This document shows positions 9,361 to 18,959 of a stretch of 64,000 nt of DNA, one piece after another. Every line of letters starts with the position of its first letter. Position 1 is the first letter of the stretch. The position numbers were made by a program, and so were the translations under genes. This DNA comes from Francisella sp. SYW-9 (GTDB lineage: Bacteria > Pseudomonadota > Gammaproteobacteria > Francisellales > Francisellaceae): assembly GCF_008711465.1 (NCBI RefSeq), contig NZ_VXKQ01000008.1, forward strand, positions 1 through 64,000. Direction: 5' to 3'. Under the pieces are notes generated by a model. The model saw only the letters and a program-made list of their open reading frames with translations, was not told where the DNA came from and did not search any database.

Positions 9361-9446
9361 ACTATCAAACACAGCTTAATATTATTTAATATTTTGCTGT
9401 AAATCAATGGAGTGATTTATTTAATAGTTGATTTAAAAAGCTTCTT

Positions 9447-12284
9447 CTAAATTAAAACAGAAGGAACTATATTTGGCTTATAAAGCCTTAATAACTGATA
9501 GACTATACCAGCTTCTCCAAGCATTATTCCAGCACAATAACTTTGAGGATCACAATACTCATTTTGAATAACTTTAGATAGTAACCCATTAATATACTTT
9601 TTATAAGTATCTTCATTTATATAATCATTTTGATAAGCTTGTAAAAGAAGCTCTGATGATCCCATTAAACCATGACATAAATTTCGACAATTTTGATTAT
9701 TCATTTGGTCAATAGTAGTATCTAGAGAAGTACTAAAGTCATCTAACAAATACTCTTGATTTAATATCTTTGCTAACTTTAAACGTGATAAACCAATACC
9801 AACACTTCCATGACACCATGATACACCACAGCTTTGCCCATGTTTAACACCTGAGCTTTCTCCACGTAGATCTTGCCAATTCTTCTCATTTTCATCAAAA
9901 CAGCTCTTCTCATACTCTAATGCTTGATCAATCCATTGTTTGACTTTCTGAGTACATTTATGCTCATCATAACAAGCTAACGCAAGGGCTATACCAGTAG
10001 TACCATGAGAATAACTAATTATTGGTTGATCTCCATCAAACTTATATCCTTCATAAAGCATACTAGGATTAGGATAACACTCTAGTATTCTATTCACACA
10101 TTGATCTAAAGAATCTTCAAAAATCAAACTTCCTTTAAGTAAGGAGGATACTGTTAGCAGCTGTGTAATATACCCTGCAGATCCTCCTATAATATCAAAC
10201 GTATTATCTTCAGCAATTAATTCTTGCCCTATTTTTAGTAACTTTTCTATATGCTTTATTAAATCAGGATCTTTCCATAGTTTATATAACTGACCAAGTA
10301 CAAAAACTCCTCCTCCTAAGCTTCCATATCCATCAATACTTAACTCACTTTGAATATAAGACTGGGATAAGCTACGTAAATAACTATCCAAGCACTGTTT
10401 AGCTACTTTTTTATAATGAGAATCTATAATTTCCCCAGCATACGCATATAATAACATAAATCCTAAAAGACCATCATAGAGACCAAGCTCAGTAAAGCTC
10501 GGTGTTGATGATTGATTATAAAGCTTAAGTGTTGGCCAAAAGATAAATCCATTATTATCAATCTTTAATGCTTCTATCTTAGATAAAAAATACTTTGAAA
10601 GGAAAACTAACTCAGATGAATAATCTTTAGGATCGTTATACGAACTAACCTTAATTACTTCATCTTCTAAATTAATACTACTAAAACTAGCTTCTATTAT
10701 ATGATATTGAATATGTAAATCCTCTTTAGATAGAATGTTAAGTAATTGCTTCACTCTGTCAAAACCAGAACTCTCTAAAGATATATTAACAACTCTATTT
10801 TGACCATCATATATAGTATCGCCTTCTGTAGTAGTGTAAAAATAAGGAATATCTTGATATTTTAACTCCTCTTTTTCATGTTTTATAATTTGCTCATAAT
10901 TACAATGGTATTCATTACGATATAAGTTACTATCTATATATTTTTCATATTCTGTAGCAGAGTTTAATAGCATTGGATGATTTGTATTATTTAGTATTTG
11001 GGCATACTCTGAAGTCGATCGCGTAAGCACCCTAACCCTTAAGCCTTTAAAAAATTGTAATGGTGACTGATCACTTAAAAATAACTCTTTATTCTCCATA
11101 AAGAATCTATATATTTCTACAAATCCTTGTTTAAACTCATCTTGATAGTTAATAATACTGACTCTCTCTCCTTTTATATTTGGAATATTATCGGCAGCTT
11201 TCATAGTAAAGCGCTTCTTAGCTATTTTCATACTATCTGTACCCTTATTCTCCCAATAAGCTGATGCAATAGGCGCTTCCTGACCACCCTCACCATTTGT
11301 AGCGCTCATATCTATACCTTTATGTTCATCAGATGCAAATGAGCGACAAGGCAGAATTAAACTATCTGAAACGAAAGTTCGCGTCTGCATATATTCAGAT
11401 TCTATTTGATAAAAACTAGGTGTAAAAAAGCATTCATAATCTATAATCACAGGATACTTGCCATGTGCAATAATGTTTTCCAAATGTAAGTCACATCCTG
11501 ATAAAACATAGACAAGAGCAAGCATTGCCCCTAAGTTTTGATAATACTCTTTGATATCATCTTGTATATCGCACGACTTATAAGTAACAAATTCAGACCA
11601 AGAATAATCTTTATAATCAAGTATTTTATGAGTATAAAACTTTATTTTTGACTCTTGAGAAAGCCATCTAAAAAATGACTGAAATTCACAATCAATTTGT
11701 GATGGTCTTGGCTTATATACACACTTATATTCCTTAGTTGTATCACTGATTGATCTAAAGGTAAGAATTCGTGTACTACGACCTAATCTATGTGTATCTC
11801 CACTAGCACTTACTTTAATAAGTTTAACAGTATCATCATTAAATAGCTTATTCTGTAGACCATCTAAATTCTCATTTAGTCGATCTAACATTTCAATATT
11901 TGCACTTATAAAATTAGTTAAAACAAAAGATACTTTTTCTTTGAGTTTAGGGTATTTCTCAAAAATTGCCTCCTGATGCTCTTTCTTTTTCAACTCTTCA
12001 CAGAAAAAATAAAAGCGATCTTTTGGTGTCTCTCCCTTTAAATAACCTTCTCGACTTGCTGAAGCTAACTCCAAAGCACAAACATTAGTAATAATATTCA
12101 ACAATGATCTAAATAGGTTCTCTTTTAACAAAGATAATAGTAACTCTGCACTAACAACATTCTCACTATAGTACTGAGATTTATTAATTAATTCTGCTAT
12201 AGTTTGTTCTATCTGTCTCTCTAATAAATTAAGAAATAAGAGCTCCTCATTAGTAGATATTATTTCTCTTAATTTAATTTCCAT
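9447..12284 (-). CDS. lanM: Class II lanthipeptide synthetase (LanM)
   Basis: A bifunctional enzyme that phosphorylates and eliminates Ser/Thr of a precursor peptide, then adds Cys thiols to form (methyl)lanthionine rings. Counting 945 residues from the ATG at 12282-12284, the dehydratase (DUF4135) part spans about 100-480. It shows THRLGRSTRILTF, YKCVYKPRPS, the kinase-like DLHLEN at 265-270 and IIDYE at 281-284. The LanC-like cyclase spans about 600-945 with the zinc ligands C824 (SWCHGS) and C870-H871 (LCHGLMG), and H760 in SYSHGTTG. All key residues are intact. AGGG before the ATG at 12284 favours this start over an ATG 12 nt upstream. RidA lies 241 nt upstream; the precursor follows 212 nt downstream. 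Confidence 0.95.
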   Translation of the reverse strand: MEIKLREIISTNEELLFLNLLERQIEQTIAELINKSQYYSENVVSAELLLSLLKENLFRSLLNIITNVCALELASASREGYLKGETPKDRFYFFCEELKKKEHQEAIFEKYPKLKEKVSFVLTNFISANIEMLDRLNENLDGLQNKLFNDDTVKLIKVSASGDTHRLGRSTRILTFRSISDTTKEYKCVYKPRPSQIDCEFQSFFRWLSQESKIKFYTHKILDYKDYSWSEFVTYKSCDIQDDIKEYYQNLGAMLALVYVLSGCDLHLENIIAHGKYPVIIDYECFFTPSFYQIESEYMQTRTFVSDSLILPCRSFASDEHKGIDMSATNGEGGQEAPIASAYWENKGTDSMKIAKKRFTMKAADNIPNIKGERVSIINYQDEFKQGFVEIYRFFMENKELFLSDQSPLQFFKGLRVRVLTRSTSEYAQILNNTNHPMLLNSATEYEKYIDSNLYRNEYHCNYEQIIKHEKEELKYQDIPYFYTTTEGDTIYDGQNRVVNISLESSGFDRVKQLLNILSKEDLHIQYHIIEASFSSINLEDEVIKVSSYNDPKDYSSELVFLSKYFLSKIEALKIDNNGFIFWPTLKLYNQSSTPSFTELGLYDGLLGFMLLYAYAGEIIDSHYKKVAKQCLDSYLRSLSQSYIQSELSIDGYGSLGGGVFVLGQLYKLWKDPDLIKHIEKLLKIGQELIAEDNTFDIIGGSAGYITQLLTVSSLLKGSLIFEDSLDQCVNRILECYPNPSMLYEGYKFDGDQPIISYSHGTTGIALALACYDEHKCTQKVKQWIDQALEYEKSCFDENEKNWQDLRGESSGVKHGQSCGVSWCHGSVGIGLSRLKLAKILNQEYLLDDFSTSLDTTIDQMNNQNCRNLCHGLMGSSELLLQAYQNDYINEDTYKKYINGLLSKVIQNEYCDPQSYCAGIMLGEAGIVYQLLRLYKPNIVPSVLI

Positions 12285-12525
12285 ATTGTCCCTCATTAAT
12301 TCTTACACAAAACACATGCAAAACCTACATTGTAAAATTTAGAGAAACAAGCTTTTTACTGCACTTAAGAAAGTTAGTAGTATTTAAAATTTATGATTCA
12401 TTCGAGAAAAATAATCATCTAAGAATTGGCATACAGAATGTTAGAAACTTATCTTATAAAAGAGATAAATGCGTAGATTAAATAGATATAGTTTCTAAAT
12501 TATTTTAACAGGATTAAATTAGTAG

Positions 12526-12906
12526 TTAATCAGCTATAGCAATAGCTTCTATTTCAACACGGACATCTTTTGGTAATCTAGCAACTTCAACACATGAACG
12601 AGCTGGGAAGTTATCATTAAAGAAAGAGCTATATATTTCATTAATTGTAGTAAATTCTGTCATATCTTTGATAAAGATAGTAGCTTTAATAACCTTATCT
12701 AGACTAGATCCTGCAGCTTCTAATACAGCTTTTAAATTTTGCATAACTTGAGTAGTTTGCTCTTTTATACACTCGCCTGATATGCTTCCATCTGGTCTCA
12801 AAGCGATCTGGCCTGAGGTATAAACAAAACCTCCAACTTTTATAGCCTGCTCATATGGACCTATTGCTTGAGGAGCATTGTTAGTATTTATTTTTATTTT
12901 TTCCAT
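12526..12906 (-). CDS. ridA: RidA family enamine/imine deaminase
   Basis: A 126-residue protein of the RidA/YjgF family, which hydrolyses reactive enamine/imine intermediates such as 2-aminoacrylate released by PLP enzymes. Diagnostic segments are NAPQAIGPYEQAIKVGGFVYTSGQIAL at the start, the catalytic-site arginine in PARSCVEVARLPKD, and the end VEIEAIAIA. Length is typical. The start is 2 nt after the stop of the upstream SulP gene, so the two are co-transcribed. It precedes lanM on the same strand, but the 241-nt gap argues against a single tight unit. Confidence 0.95.
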   Translation of the reverse strand: MEKIKINTNNAPQAIGPYEQAIKVGGFVYTSGQIALRPDGSISGECIKEQTTQVMQNLKAVLEAAGSSLDKVIKATIFIKDMTEFTTINEIYSSFFNDNFPARSCVEVARLPKDVRVEIEAIAIAD

Positions 12907-12908
12907 TT

Positions 12909-14450
12909 TTATATATCCCTCGCTACTTTATATGTTGGGTCAATCTCTTCAAAAACACAGTATGGGCCTGCATTTTTCAATATTTCACGACAATCTTCAC
13001 TTAAATGTCGTAAAGTAACCTTTTTACCTATATCTAGATATTTCTTAGTTATTGTATCTATAGCTTCAGCACCTGATATATCCATAACTCTAGAATTAGC
13101 AAAATCTAAAACAATACTATCAGGATCATGCTGTAAATCAAACAAGCTTATAAAAGAAGTTGTTGAACCAAAAAATAATGGTCCAAAAAATTCATATACT
13201 TTTGTACCATCTTCTTCACGATGAGTTCTACTTCTTACTTGAGAGTTTTTCCATGCAAATACTAGTGCTGATACAATCACACCAGAGATTACAGCCACAG
13301 CTAAATCTGCATAAACTGTAATAACAGTTACAATAATCAATACTAATTTATCTGAATTTGGCATATATCTAAGTCTATTAGTACTTTCCCAAGCAAAAGT
13401 ATTAACACAAACCATAAACATAATACCCACCAATACAGCTAATGGTATCAATGATATCCAGTGAGATAATACAACTACAAAACTAATCAACAAAATCGCT
13501 GCTGTTAGTGATGATAGGCGTCCTCTACCACCATTTGTGAAGTTGATTATAGATTGACCAATCATTACACAACCAGCCATACCACCAAAGAAGCCACAAG
13601 TTATATTACCAACACCTTGGGCTACGCACTCTTGGTTTCCACTACCTCTTTTACCATCCATTTCATCTAAAACAGATAGTGTTAGTAAAGACTCTATAAG
13701 ACCTACTAAAGCAACTAATACGGAGTAAGGTAATACAATCCAGAAAGACGCCCATGTTAAATGAAAATCTGGAATAGCAAAAGTTGGGAAGCTTCCTGAT
13801 ATATCTTGGTACTGACCAATATTCTCAACAGGTAATTTAAATGCGATAGCTACTATTGTTACAACTACAATAGCCACAAGTCCTGATGGAATCTTATCTG
13901 TAATTTTAGGTACAAAATATACAATAGCCATTGTAATAACTACCAACGCATACATCCATATATTTGCATCATGGAAAAATCTAAGCTGAGCCATTGCAAT
14001 CACAATTGCTAAACCATTTACAAAACCATACATTGCAGGTTGAGGAACTAACCGAATAAACTTACCAAGTTTAAATAAACCAATTAAAATCTGCCATACT
14101 CCAGCCATAATCGTACATAACAATATATATTGCAGAATGTACATGCTTGTTTGCTCTTTGGTCATACTATGCAAAATATCCGCCGGAATAATTGCATGTA
14201 TATGTATCCCTAGAGCAATTAAAACAACTGCTACAGAGCCAGTAGCTCCAGAGATCATACCTGGCTTACCACCTACTAACGCTGTAATAAAACCAAGTAT
14301 AAATGCTGTATATAAACCAACTGTTGGTGAAACTCCTGCTAACAAAGAAAAACCTATTGCCTCAGGTACTAGAGCAACAGCAACAACTATACCAGATAGA
14401 ACATCACTTTTTATATTTCTACCTATAAAGGTATTTTTATAATCTAACAA
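12909..14450 (-). CDS. SulP family anion transporter with STAS domain
   Basis: A 513-residue inner-membrane transporter. The N-terminal part (DVLSGIVVAVALVPEAIGFSLLAGVSPTVGLYTA) is the SulP signature and is followed by about 10-12 membrane segments, including GGMAGCVMIGQSIINFTNGGRGRLS. A C-terminal cytoplasmic STAS domain begins near residue 415 (DSIVLDFANSRVMDISGAEAIDTI). Bacterial SulP proteins carry sulfate, bicarbonate or dicarboxylates; the substrate here is not determined. It leads a pair with ridA. The 210 nt upstream toward the ABC exporter contain no ORF of note. Confidence 0.93.
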   Translation of the reverse strand: MLDYKNTFIGRNIKSDVLSGIVVAVALVPEAIGFSLLAGVSPTVGLYTAFILGFITALVGGKPGMISGATGSVAVVLIALGIHIHAIIPADILHSMTKEQTSMYILQYILLCTIMAGVWQILIGLFKLGKFIRLVPQPAMYGFVNGLAIVIAMAQLRFFHDANIWMYALVVITMAIVYFVPKITDKIPSGLVAIVVVTIVAIAFKLPVENIGQYQDISGSFPTFAIPDFHLTWASFWIVLPYSVLVALVGLIESLLTLSVLDEMDGKRGSGNQECVAQGVGNITCGFFGGMAGCVMIGQSIINFTNGGRGRLSSLTAAILLISFVVVLSHWISLIPLAVLVGIMFMVCVNTFAWESTNRLRYMPNSDKLVLIIVTVITVYADLAVAVISGVIVSALVFAWKNSQVRSRTHREEDGTKVYEFFGPLFFGSTTSFISLFDLQHDPDSIVLDFANSRVMDISGAEAIDTITKKYLDIGKKVTLRHLSEDCREILKNAGPYCVFEEIDPTYKVARDI

Positions 14451-14660
14451 TTTACTTCCTATTATTATTTTTTTACCATAGCCAACCCGAAAAGTATGTC
14501 ATTCTAGGACTTGATAGTAGAATCTAATTATGAAATCTATAATCATGGATCCTATAGTCAAAACATATTCAAGCTAACTATATTTAGTTAAAGTTTAGGG
14601 CTATAAAGATACCATAAAAGTAGTTAGTATTTAAGTAGAACAAAATTTCACTTAAATAAA

Positions 14661-15779
14661 TTAAATTGTATTTTTATATTTTTTTAAACAAATAACAGCC
14701 ACTACAACCATAAAAATTAATAGAGGATATATACTATTTAATATATCAAAGAAACCAGCTCCTTTTAGCAAAATTCCTCGAACTATATTTAGATAATGAG
14801 TCAGCGGCAATATATTACCTATAACTTGAGCCCATTCAGGCATTCCTTCAAAAGGAAACATAAATCCAGATAGTAATATCGATGGCAAGAAAAAGAAAAA
14901 TGTCATTTGCATTGCTTGTAGTTGTGTATCAGCAACTGTTGAGAAAGTTATCCCCACCAAGAGATTTGCTATAATAAAAGGAAATGTCGCGACAAGCAAT
15001 AATAAAATACTACCAACAATTGTTATACCAAATATTACTTTAGCAAAAAATATAATTAGTAACAGCTGAATATAACCCACAACTATATACGGAGTTATTT
15101 TACCAAGAATAATTTCTAAAGAAGTTACAGGTGTTGCAAGCAAAGACTCCATAGTACCATACTCTTTCTCTCTAGTTATAGTCAAAGATGTAACCATAAC
15201 CATCGTCATTGTTAAAATAACTCCAGCTAAAGCTGGCACAATATTATTTTGCGTTTTACTCTCTGGGTTATATTTATTATGAATTACAAAGTTAAATGGC
15301 TGCTTTTGCTGAACTTGAGATTTATTTGAAAAATATTGGCTATATATAGCTTTAACTTTATTTATAGCATCTAACGCAGCACCTGTACCAGAGTTTGCTC
15401 CATCAGCGATTATTAAAATATCAGGTGACTGCCCACGATAAACATCTTTCGTAAAGTTTGGTGGAATATCTATTATAAATTGAACATTACCTTTTTGCAT
15501 CAAAGTCATAGCTTGATTGCGTGAAAGGTTTTGATACTTAATATCAAAATATTTTGTATTATTAATTTTCTCTATAAGATAATTTGTCTGTAGAGTTCTA
15601 TCGTTATTAACAAGAGCCGTGTTTAAGTGCTTTGGATTCATATTAATAGCAAAGCCAAAAAGTATTACTTGAATCAAAGGTATACCTATGACAAGTCCAA
15701 TAGTCACCTTATCTCTAAGCATATGAATAACTTCTTTTAAGAAAATCGCATAATATCTATTAATATCAAAATACTTCAT
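14661..15779 (-). CDS. ABC-2 type exporter permease
   Basis: A 372-residue membrane protein with one N-terminal membrane segment (VTIGLVIGIPLIQVILFGFAI), a large extracytoplasmic domain (about 45-175) and five or six C-terminal segments. The segment ITREKEYGTMESLLATPVTSLEIILGK is the usual ABC-2 cytosolic signature. This is the YhhJ/YbhR/YbhS layout. The start overlaps the ATPase stop by 4 nt, so the permease is the last of an HlyD-ATPase-permease operon. Only one permease is encoded, so a homodimer is expected. Substrate unknown: drugs, lipids or small peptides are all possible for this class. Confidence 0.92.
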   Translation of the reverse strand: MKYFDINRYYAIFLKEVIHMLRDKVTIGLVIGIPLIQVILFGFAINMNPKHLNTALVNNDRTLQTNYLIEKINNTKYFDIKYQNLSRNQAMTLMQKGNVQFIIDIPPNFTKDVYRGQSPDILIIADGANSGTGAALDAINKVKAIYSQYFSNKSQVQQKQPFNFVIHNKYNPESKTQNNIVPALAGVILTMTMVMVTSLTITREKEYGTMESLLATPVTSLEIILGKITPYIVVGYIQLLLIIFFAKVIFGITIVGSILLLLVATFPFIIANLLVGITFSTVADTQLQAMQMTFFFFLPSILLSGFMFPFEGMPEWAQVIGNILPLTHYLNIVRGILLKGAGFFDILNSIYPLLIFMVVVAVICLKKYKNTI

Positions 15780-16708
15780 GCAAAATTATCCTGTTGGCTT
15801 TTCATTAAAAATATAAATGCATCCTCTAAAGATGTATCTATCTTTTGCCATTCAAACTCACTATATTCTTTTTGTATATCTGCTACATCTACATTATTTT
15901 TAACACTTAAATGTACACTACTACCAAACATAGAAACTTGCTCAATCTCATTATTATTCTGCAACTCTAAAACAACTTTATAAACATTTTTTCCCGAGAT
16001 ATTATATGTTTTGATGCCACAACTATCTATTATATCTTTCTGTGTCCCACTAGATAGTAACTTACCATACGCAATATAAGATAGCTTATTACATCTTTCT
16101 GCCTCATCCATATAGTGAGTAGAAACCAGTGTAGTTATACCTTTACTAGATAAAGTTGAAATATAATCCCAAAACTCTCTTCTTGCTTTAGGATCCACTC
16201 CAGCAGTTGGCTCATCTAATAATAAAAGTTTTGGGTCATGAATTGTTGCTACTCCAAGTGCTAGTCTTTGCTTCCAGCCACCTGAAAGCTCATAAGCCTT
16301 TTGATTTGCTCTTGCTTTACCCATTTGAAGGTTATCGATAGTTTTATCTACAGCCTCTTTGATGTTTTTTAGACTATGTAATCTAGCAAAGATTATAAGA
16401 TTTTCTTTGACTGTTAGATCTGGATACAATGTAAACTTCTGTGTCATATAGCCGACTTGCTGCTTGATAACACTAGCATGTGTACCAATATCATAACCAA
16501 GACAAGTCCCCTCTCCTTTTGTTATTGGCAGCAAACCACAAACCATTCTTATCGATGTAGTTTTACCTGAACCATTAGGCCCTAAAAAACCATAAATATC
16601 ACCCTCTCTTACTTGTAAGGAAATATTGTCTACAACAGTTTTTTCACCATATACTTTAGTCAGTTTTTTTACATCAATAATAAAGTTATCTTTTAAGCTT
16701 TGGTTCAT
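15776..16708 (-). CDS. ABC exporter ATP-binding protein
   Basis: A 310-residue nucleotide-binding subunit. Walker A is GPNGSGKTT (43-51), the signature is LSGGWKQRL (141-149) and Walker B is LLLLDEP (161-167), followed by the D-loop TAGVDP and the switch His in VSTHYMDEAE. The C-terminal 80 residues form the extra domain common to ABC-2 drug/lipid exporters. It overlaps the HlyD gene upstream and the permease downstream by 4 nt each, so translation is probably coupled. The ATPase energises the permease at 14661. Confidence 0.95.
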   Translation of the reverse strand: MNQSLKDNFIIDVKKLTKVYGEKTVVDNISLQVREGDIYGFLGPNGSGKTTSIRMVCGLLPITKGEGTCLGYDIGTHASVIKQQVGYMTQKFTLYPDLTVKENLIIFARLHSLKNIKEAVDKTIDNLQMGKARANQKAYELSGGWKQRLALGVATIHDPKLLLLDEPTAGVDPKARREFWDYISTLSSKGITTLVSTHYMDEAERCNKLSYIAYGKLLSSGTQKDIIDSCGIKTYNISGKNVYKVVLELQNNNEIEQVSMFGSSVHLSVKNNVDVADIQKEYSEFEWQKIDTSLEDAFIFLMKSQQDNFA

Positions 16709-17676
16709 TGTAATTCTACCTTTATAGGCTCTCCTATATGAATCAACGAATTTTTAGGTGAATATTTCACTCTAGCTTTAACTTCAAAGGATATTTCTGA
16801 ATCAGAGTTTATACCATATAGTAGTGGAGGTGTATATTCAGCTTTATTAGATATATAACTTATTTCTGCTTGAATATTTTTACCATCAGTATTTTTAATA
16901 TTGATTTTTTGGCCTAAATTCACTCTTGCTAGATCCTCTTTCGATACATAAAATACCACATATACATCTTGAGGATTAATAATCGTAATAACAGGGCTAT
17001 AAGCTCTCACCTCCTCTCCAGTTCTATAAAAAATTTGATAGACATAACCATCTTGAATAGCCTTTACATCAGCAGATTTTATTTTCTGTTGTAAATAATT
17101 TGAGTTACTATTAACAGACATAGACATAAAATTTGCTGCTGCAACTAGATCTTCTCGAGCTGGCATCTTATTCATAGTTTGCATAACTTCAAGATTTCTT
17201 ACTTGATTTATCGCCTCAACAAGCTTCCCCTTAGCTTGTTCAAATTGCTTCTTAGAAGTACTATCATCCTTTAATAAAGCTTTCTGACGTACATATTCAT
17301 CTTTTGCTACTTCTAAGTTTGCTTTGGCTGTTCTTATATCGAGATTAGTTCTATCTAAGTATGGCTGTCTTTTACCTTTTGACAAATTATTTGCTATCGC
17401 CTCTGATGCTTTATATAAAAATTTATTTGATTTTAAAAGAGTCTGATTTTTTGATGAGTCTAATATAAATAATTGCTGGCCTTCTTTAATATATTGACCT
17501 TCTCTTACCTTTAGATCTAAAAGTCTGCCACTTTCGTCTGAAGATATATATCTAATATCAGTACTAATATATCCAGGTATAACTTCTACTTTAGATCTAA
17601 AGAAATAATATAATACTCCTAAAAGACATATTATTACTAATAAAGCTATAGCAAAACCTTTTCGCTTATCAATCAT
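16705..17676 (-). CDS. HlyD family periplasmic adaptor subunit
   Basis: A 323-residue membrane-fusion protein with one N-terminal membrane anchor (residues about 8-26), a biotinyl-lipoyl-like half (GRLLDLKVREGQYIKEGQQLFILDSS), a helical hairpin (about 80-170, with KQFEQAKGKLVEA) and a beta-barrel region (VYVVFYVSKEDLARVNLGQ). It is related to YbhG/EmrA-type adaptors that connect an inner-membrane pump to a TolC-like channel. It is the first gene of the exporter operon. The 135 nt to the divergent glycerophosphodiesterase gene hold both promoters. Confidence 0.92.
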   Translation of the reverse strand: MIDKRKGFAIALLVIICLLGVLYYFFRSKVEVIPGYISTDIRYISSDESGRLLDLKVREGQYIKEGQQLFILDSSKNQTLLKSNKFLYKASEAIANNLSKGKRQPYLDRTNLDIRTAKANLEVAKDEYVRQKALLKDDSTSKKQFEQAKGKLVEAINQVRNLEVMQTMNKMPAREDLVAAANFMSMSVNSNSNYLQQKIKSADVKAIQDGYVYQIFYRTGEEVRAYSPVITIINPQDVYVVFYVSKEDLARVNLGQKINIKNTDGKNIQAEISYISNKAEYTPPLLYGINSDSEISFEVKARVKYSPKNSLIHIGEPIKVELQ

Positions 17677-17811
17677 TTCAACTTATAATTAAGAGAATAT
17701 CCATAAATTATAGATTAATTATATTTCAAAATAAATTTTAAGCTGTGCAACTGTTGATATTTACAGCAAATTAAGTAATTATTTTGAAATCAGAAAAAAT
17801 AAATTTAAATT

Positions 17812-18840
17812 ATGTTTAAAAAAATAATTGCTACAGCTGCTCTAGCTAGCTGTATAAACTTTGCTGTTGCAGATGTTGTTAATATTTATGCTCATAGAGG
17901 ATTACGCCCATTAGCTCCTGAAAATACTCTACCAGCATATACTGATGCTATGCGTGTTGGTGTTGATGTTGTTGATATGGATGTCAATATGACTAAAGAC
18001 AAAGTTCTTGTAGTTAGTCATAACCTAACGCTAAATCCTGATCTAACAAAAGATAAGAATGGTAATTGGATTAAAAAAGCAATTCCAATAAAAGATCTAA
18101 CTTTAGCTCAATTAAAACAATACACTGTTGGATATATAAAACCAAATTCTCCAACTGCAAAAATGTATCCAAATCATGTTGCAATGCCTGGAGTACATAT
18201 TCCTACGTTACAACAAGTAATAAACTATGTTAAGTCTAATGTTGGTAGCCGTGTTCGTTTACAAATCGAAATAAAGACTAATCCTAACCAACCTGATCAA
18301 AGCTGGACAGCTCAACAGATGGCAACAGCCTTAAATAAAATACTAGTTAAAAATCAAATATCTAGTAGTGTTGAAGTACAAGCTTTTGAATGGCAGGCAT
18401 TGATAGATCTTCAAAAACTAAATCCAAAAGTTCAAACAGCTTACCTAACTGATAGTTACAGTGATCCTATGGACAGTGAAGCAGCTAAAAAAATGGCTGG
18501 ACGTAAAAAACTAACGGCCCCTCTTGATCCTAAAGACTATAATTATAACTATCCAAAAATGGTTAAAAAGCTTGGTGGAACTTTCTGGGAACCTTATGAA
18601 AAAGACTTAACAAAAAAAGACCTTGATGAAGCTCATAAGCTAGGACTTAAAGTTGTAACATGGGGATGGACAGAAAGAGAAGGTACTGACTTTAACTATA
18701 AAGTGGCAAGTAAGCTTATCGATTGGAGAGTTGATGGTATTATAACTGATAGACCAGATATTTTAAGAGGTCTTGAAGCTGCTAAAGGTCTTGATTTACC
18801 ACCAGCTTACCCAAATATGCCTTTCCCAAAAACAATCTAA
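17812..18840 (+). CDS. Exported glycerophosphodiester phosphodiesterase
   Basis: A 342-residue periplasmic enzyme that cleaves glycerophosphodiesters (deacylated phospholipids) to sn-glycerol 3-phosphate and an alcohol. A signal peptide (MFKKIIATAALASCINFAVA) is followed directly by the GDPD catalytic start (IYAHRGLRPLAPENTLPAYTDAM), with the first catalytic His. Further elements are DMDVNMTKDKVLVVSHN, LQIEIKT and, near the end, GLKVVTWGWTE with DGIITDRPD. The GlpT gene 119 nt downstream would import the glycerol 3-phosphate released, so the two form a scavenging route for host or membrane lipid head groups. Confidence 0.93.
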   Translation: MFKKIIATAALASCINFAVADVVNIYAHRGLRPLAPENTLPAYTDAMRVGVDVVDMDVNMTKDKVLVVSHNLTLNPDLTKDKNGNWIKKAIPIKDLTLAQLKQYTVGYIKPNSPTAKMYPNHVAMPGVHIPTLQQVINYVKSNVGSRVRLQIEIKTNPNQPDQSWTAQQMATALNKILVKNQISSSVEVQAFEWQALIDLQKLNPKVQTAYLTDSYSDPMDSEAAKKMAGRKKLTAPLDPKDYNYNYPKMVKKLGGTFWEPYEKDLTKKDLDEAHKLGLKVVTWGWTEREGTDFNYKVASKLIDWRVDGIITDRPDILRGLEAAKGLDLPPAYPNMPFPKTI

Positions 18841-18959
18841 AAAGTATTAGTTTATAATTTTTATCATCTAAGTAAATTTTTATTGAGGAATGAAAATTCT
18901 TAAACTAAACTAATTGCTACGTAATAGTAAAAAAATAAACCAAAGATATAGATAACTTT

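Noticed and set aside
12868-13224. Plus-strand ORF of over 100 codons across the ridA/SulP junction
   Set aside because: Opposite-strand shadow of two clear genes, with low-complexity translation and no ribosome binding site. The same reasoning excludes other antisense ORFs such as 14137-14442, 52257-52601 and 58146-58550.
14661-17676. ABC exporter operon as a dedicated LanT
   Set aside because: No C39 peptidase domain, ABC-2 rather than ABC-1 permease architecture, and separated from lanM by SulP and ridA. Retained only as a speculative exporter.
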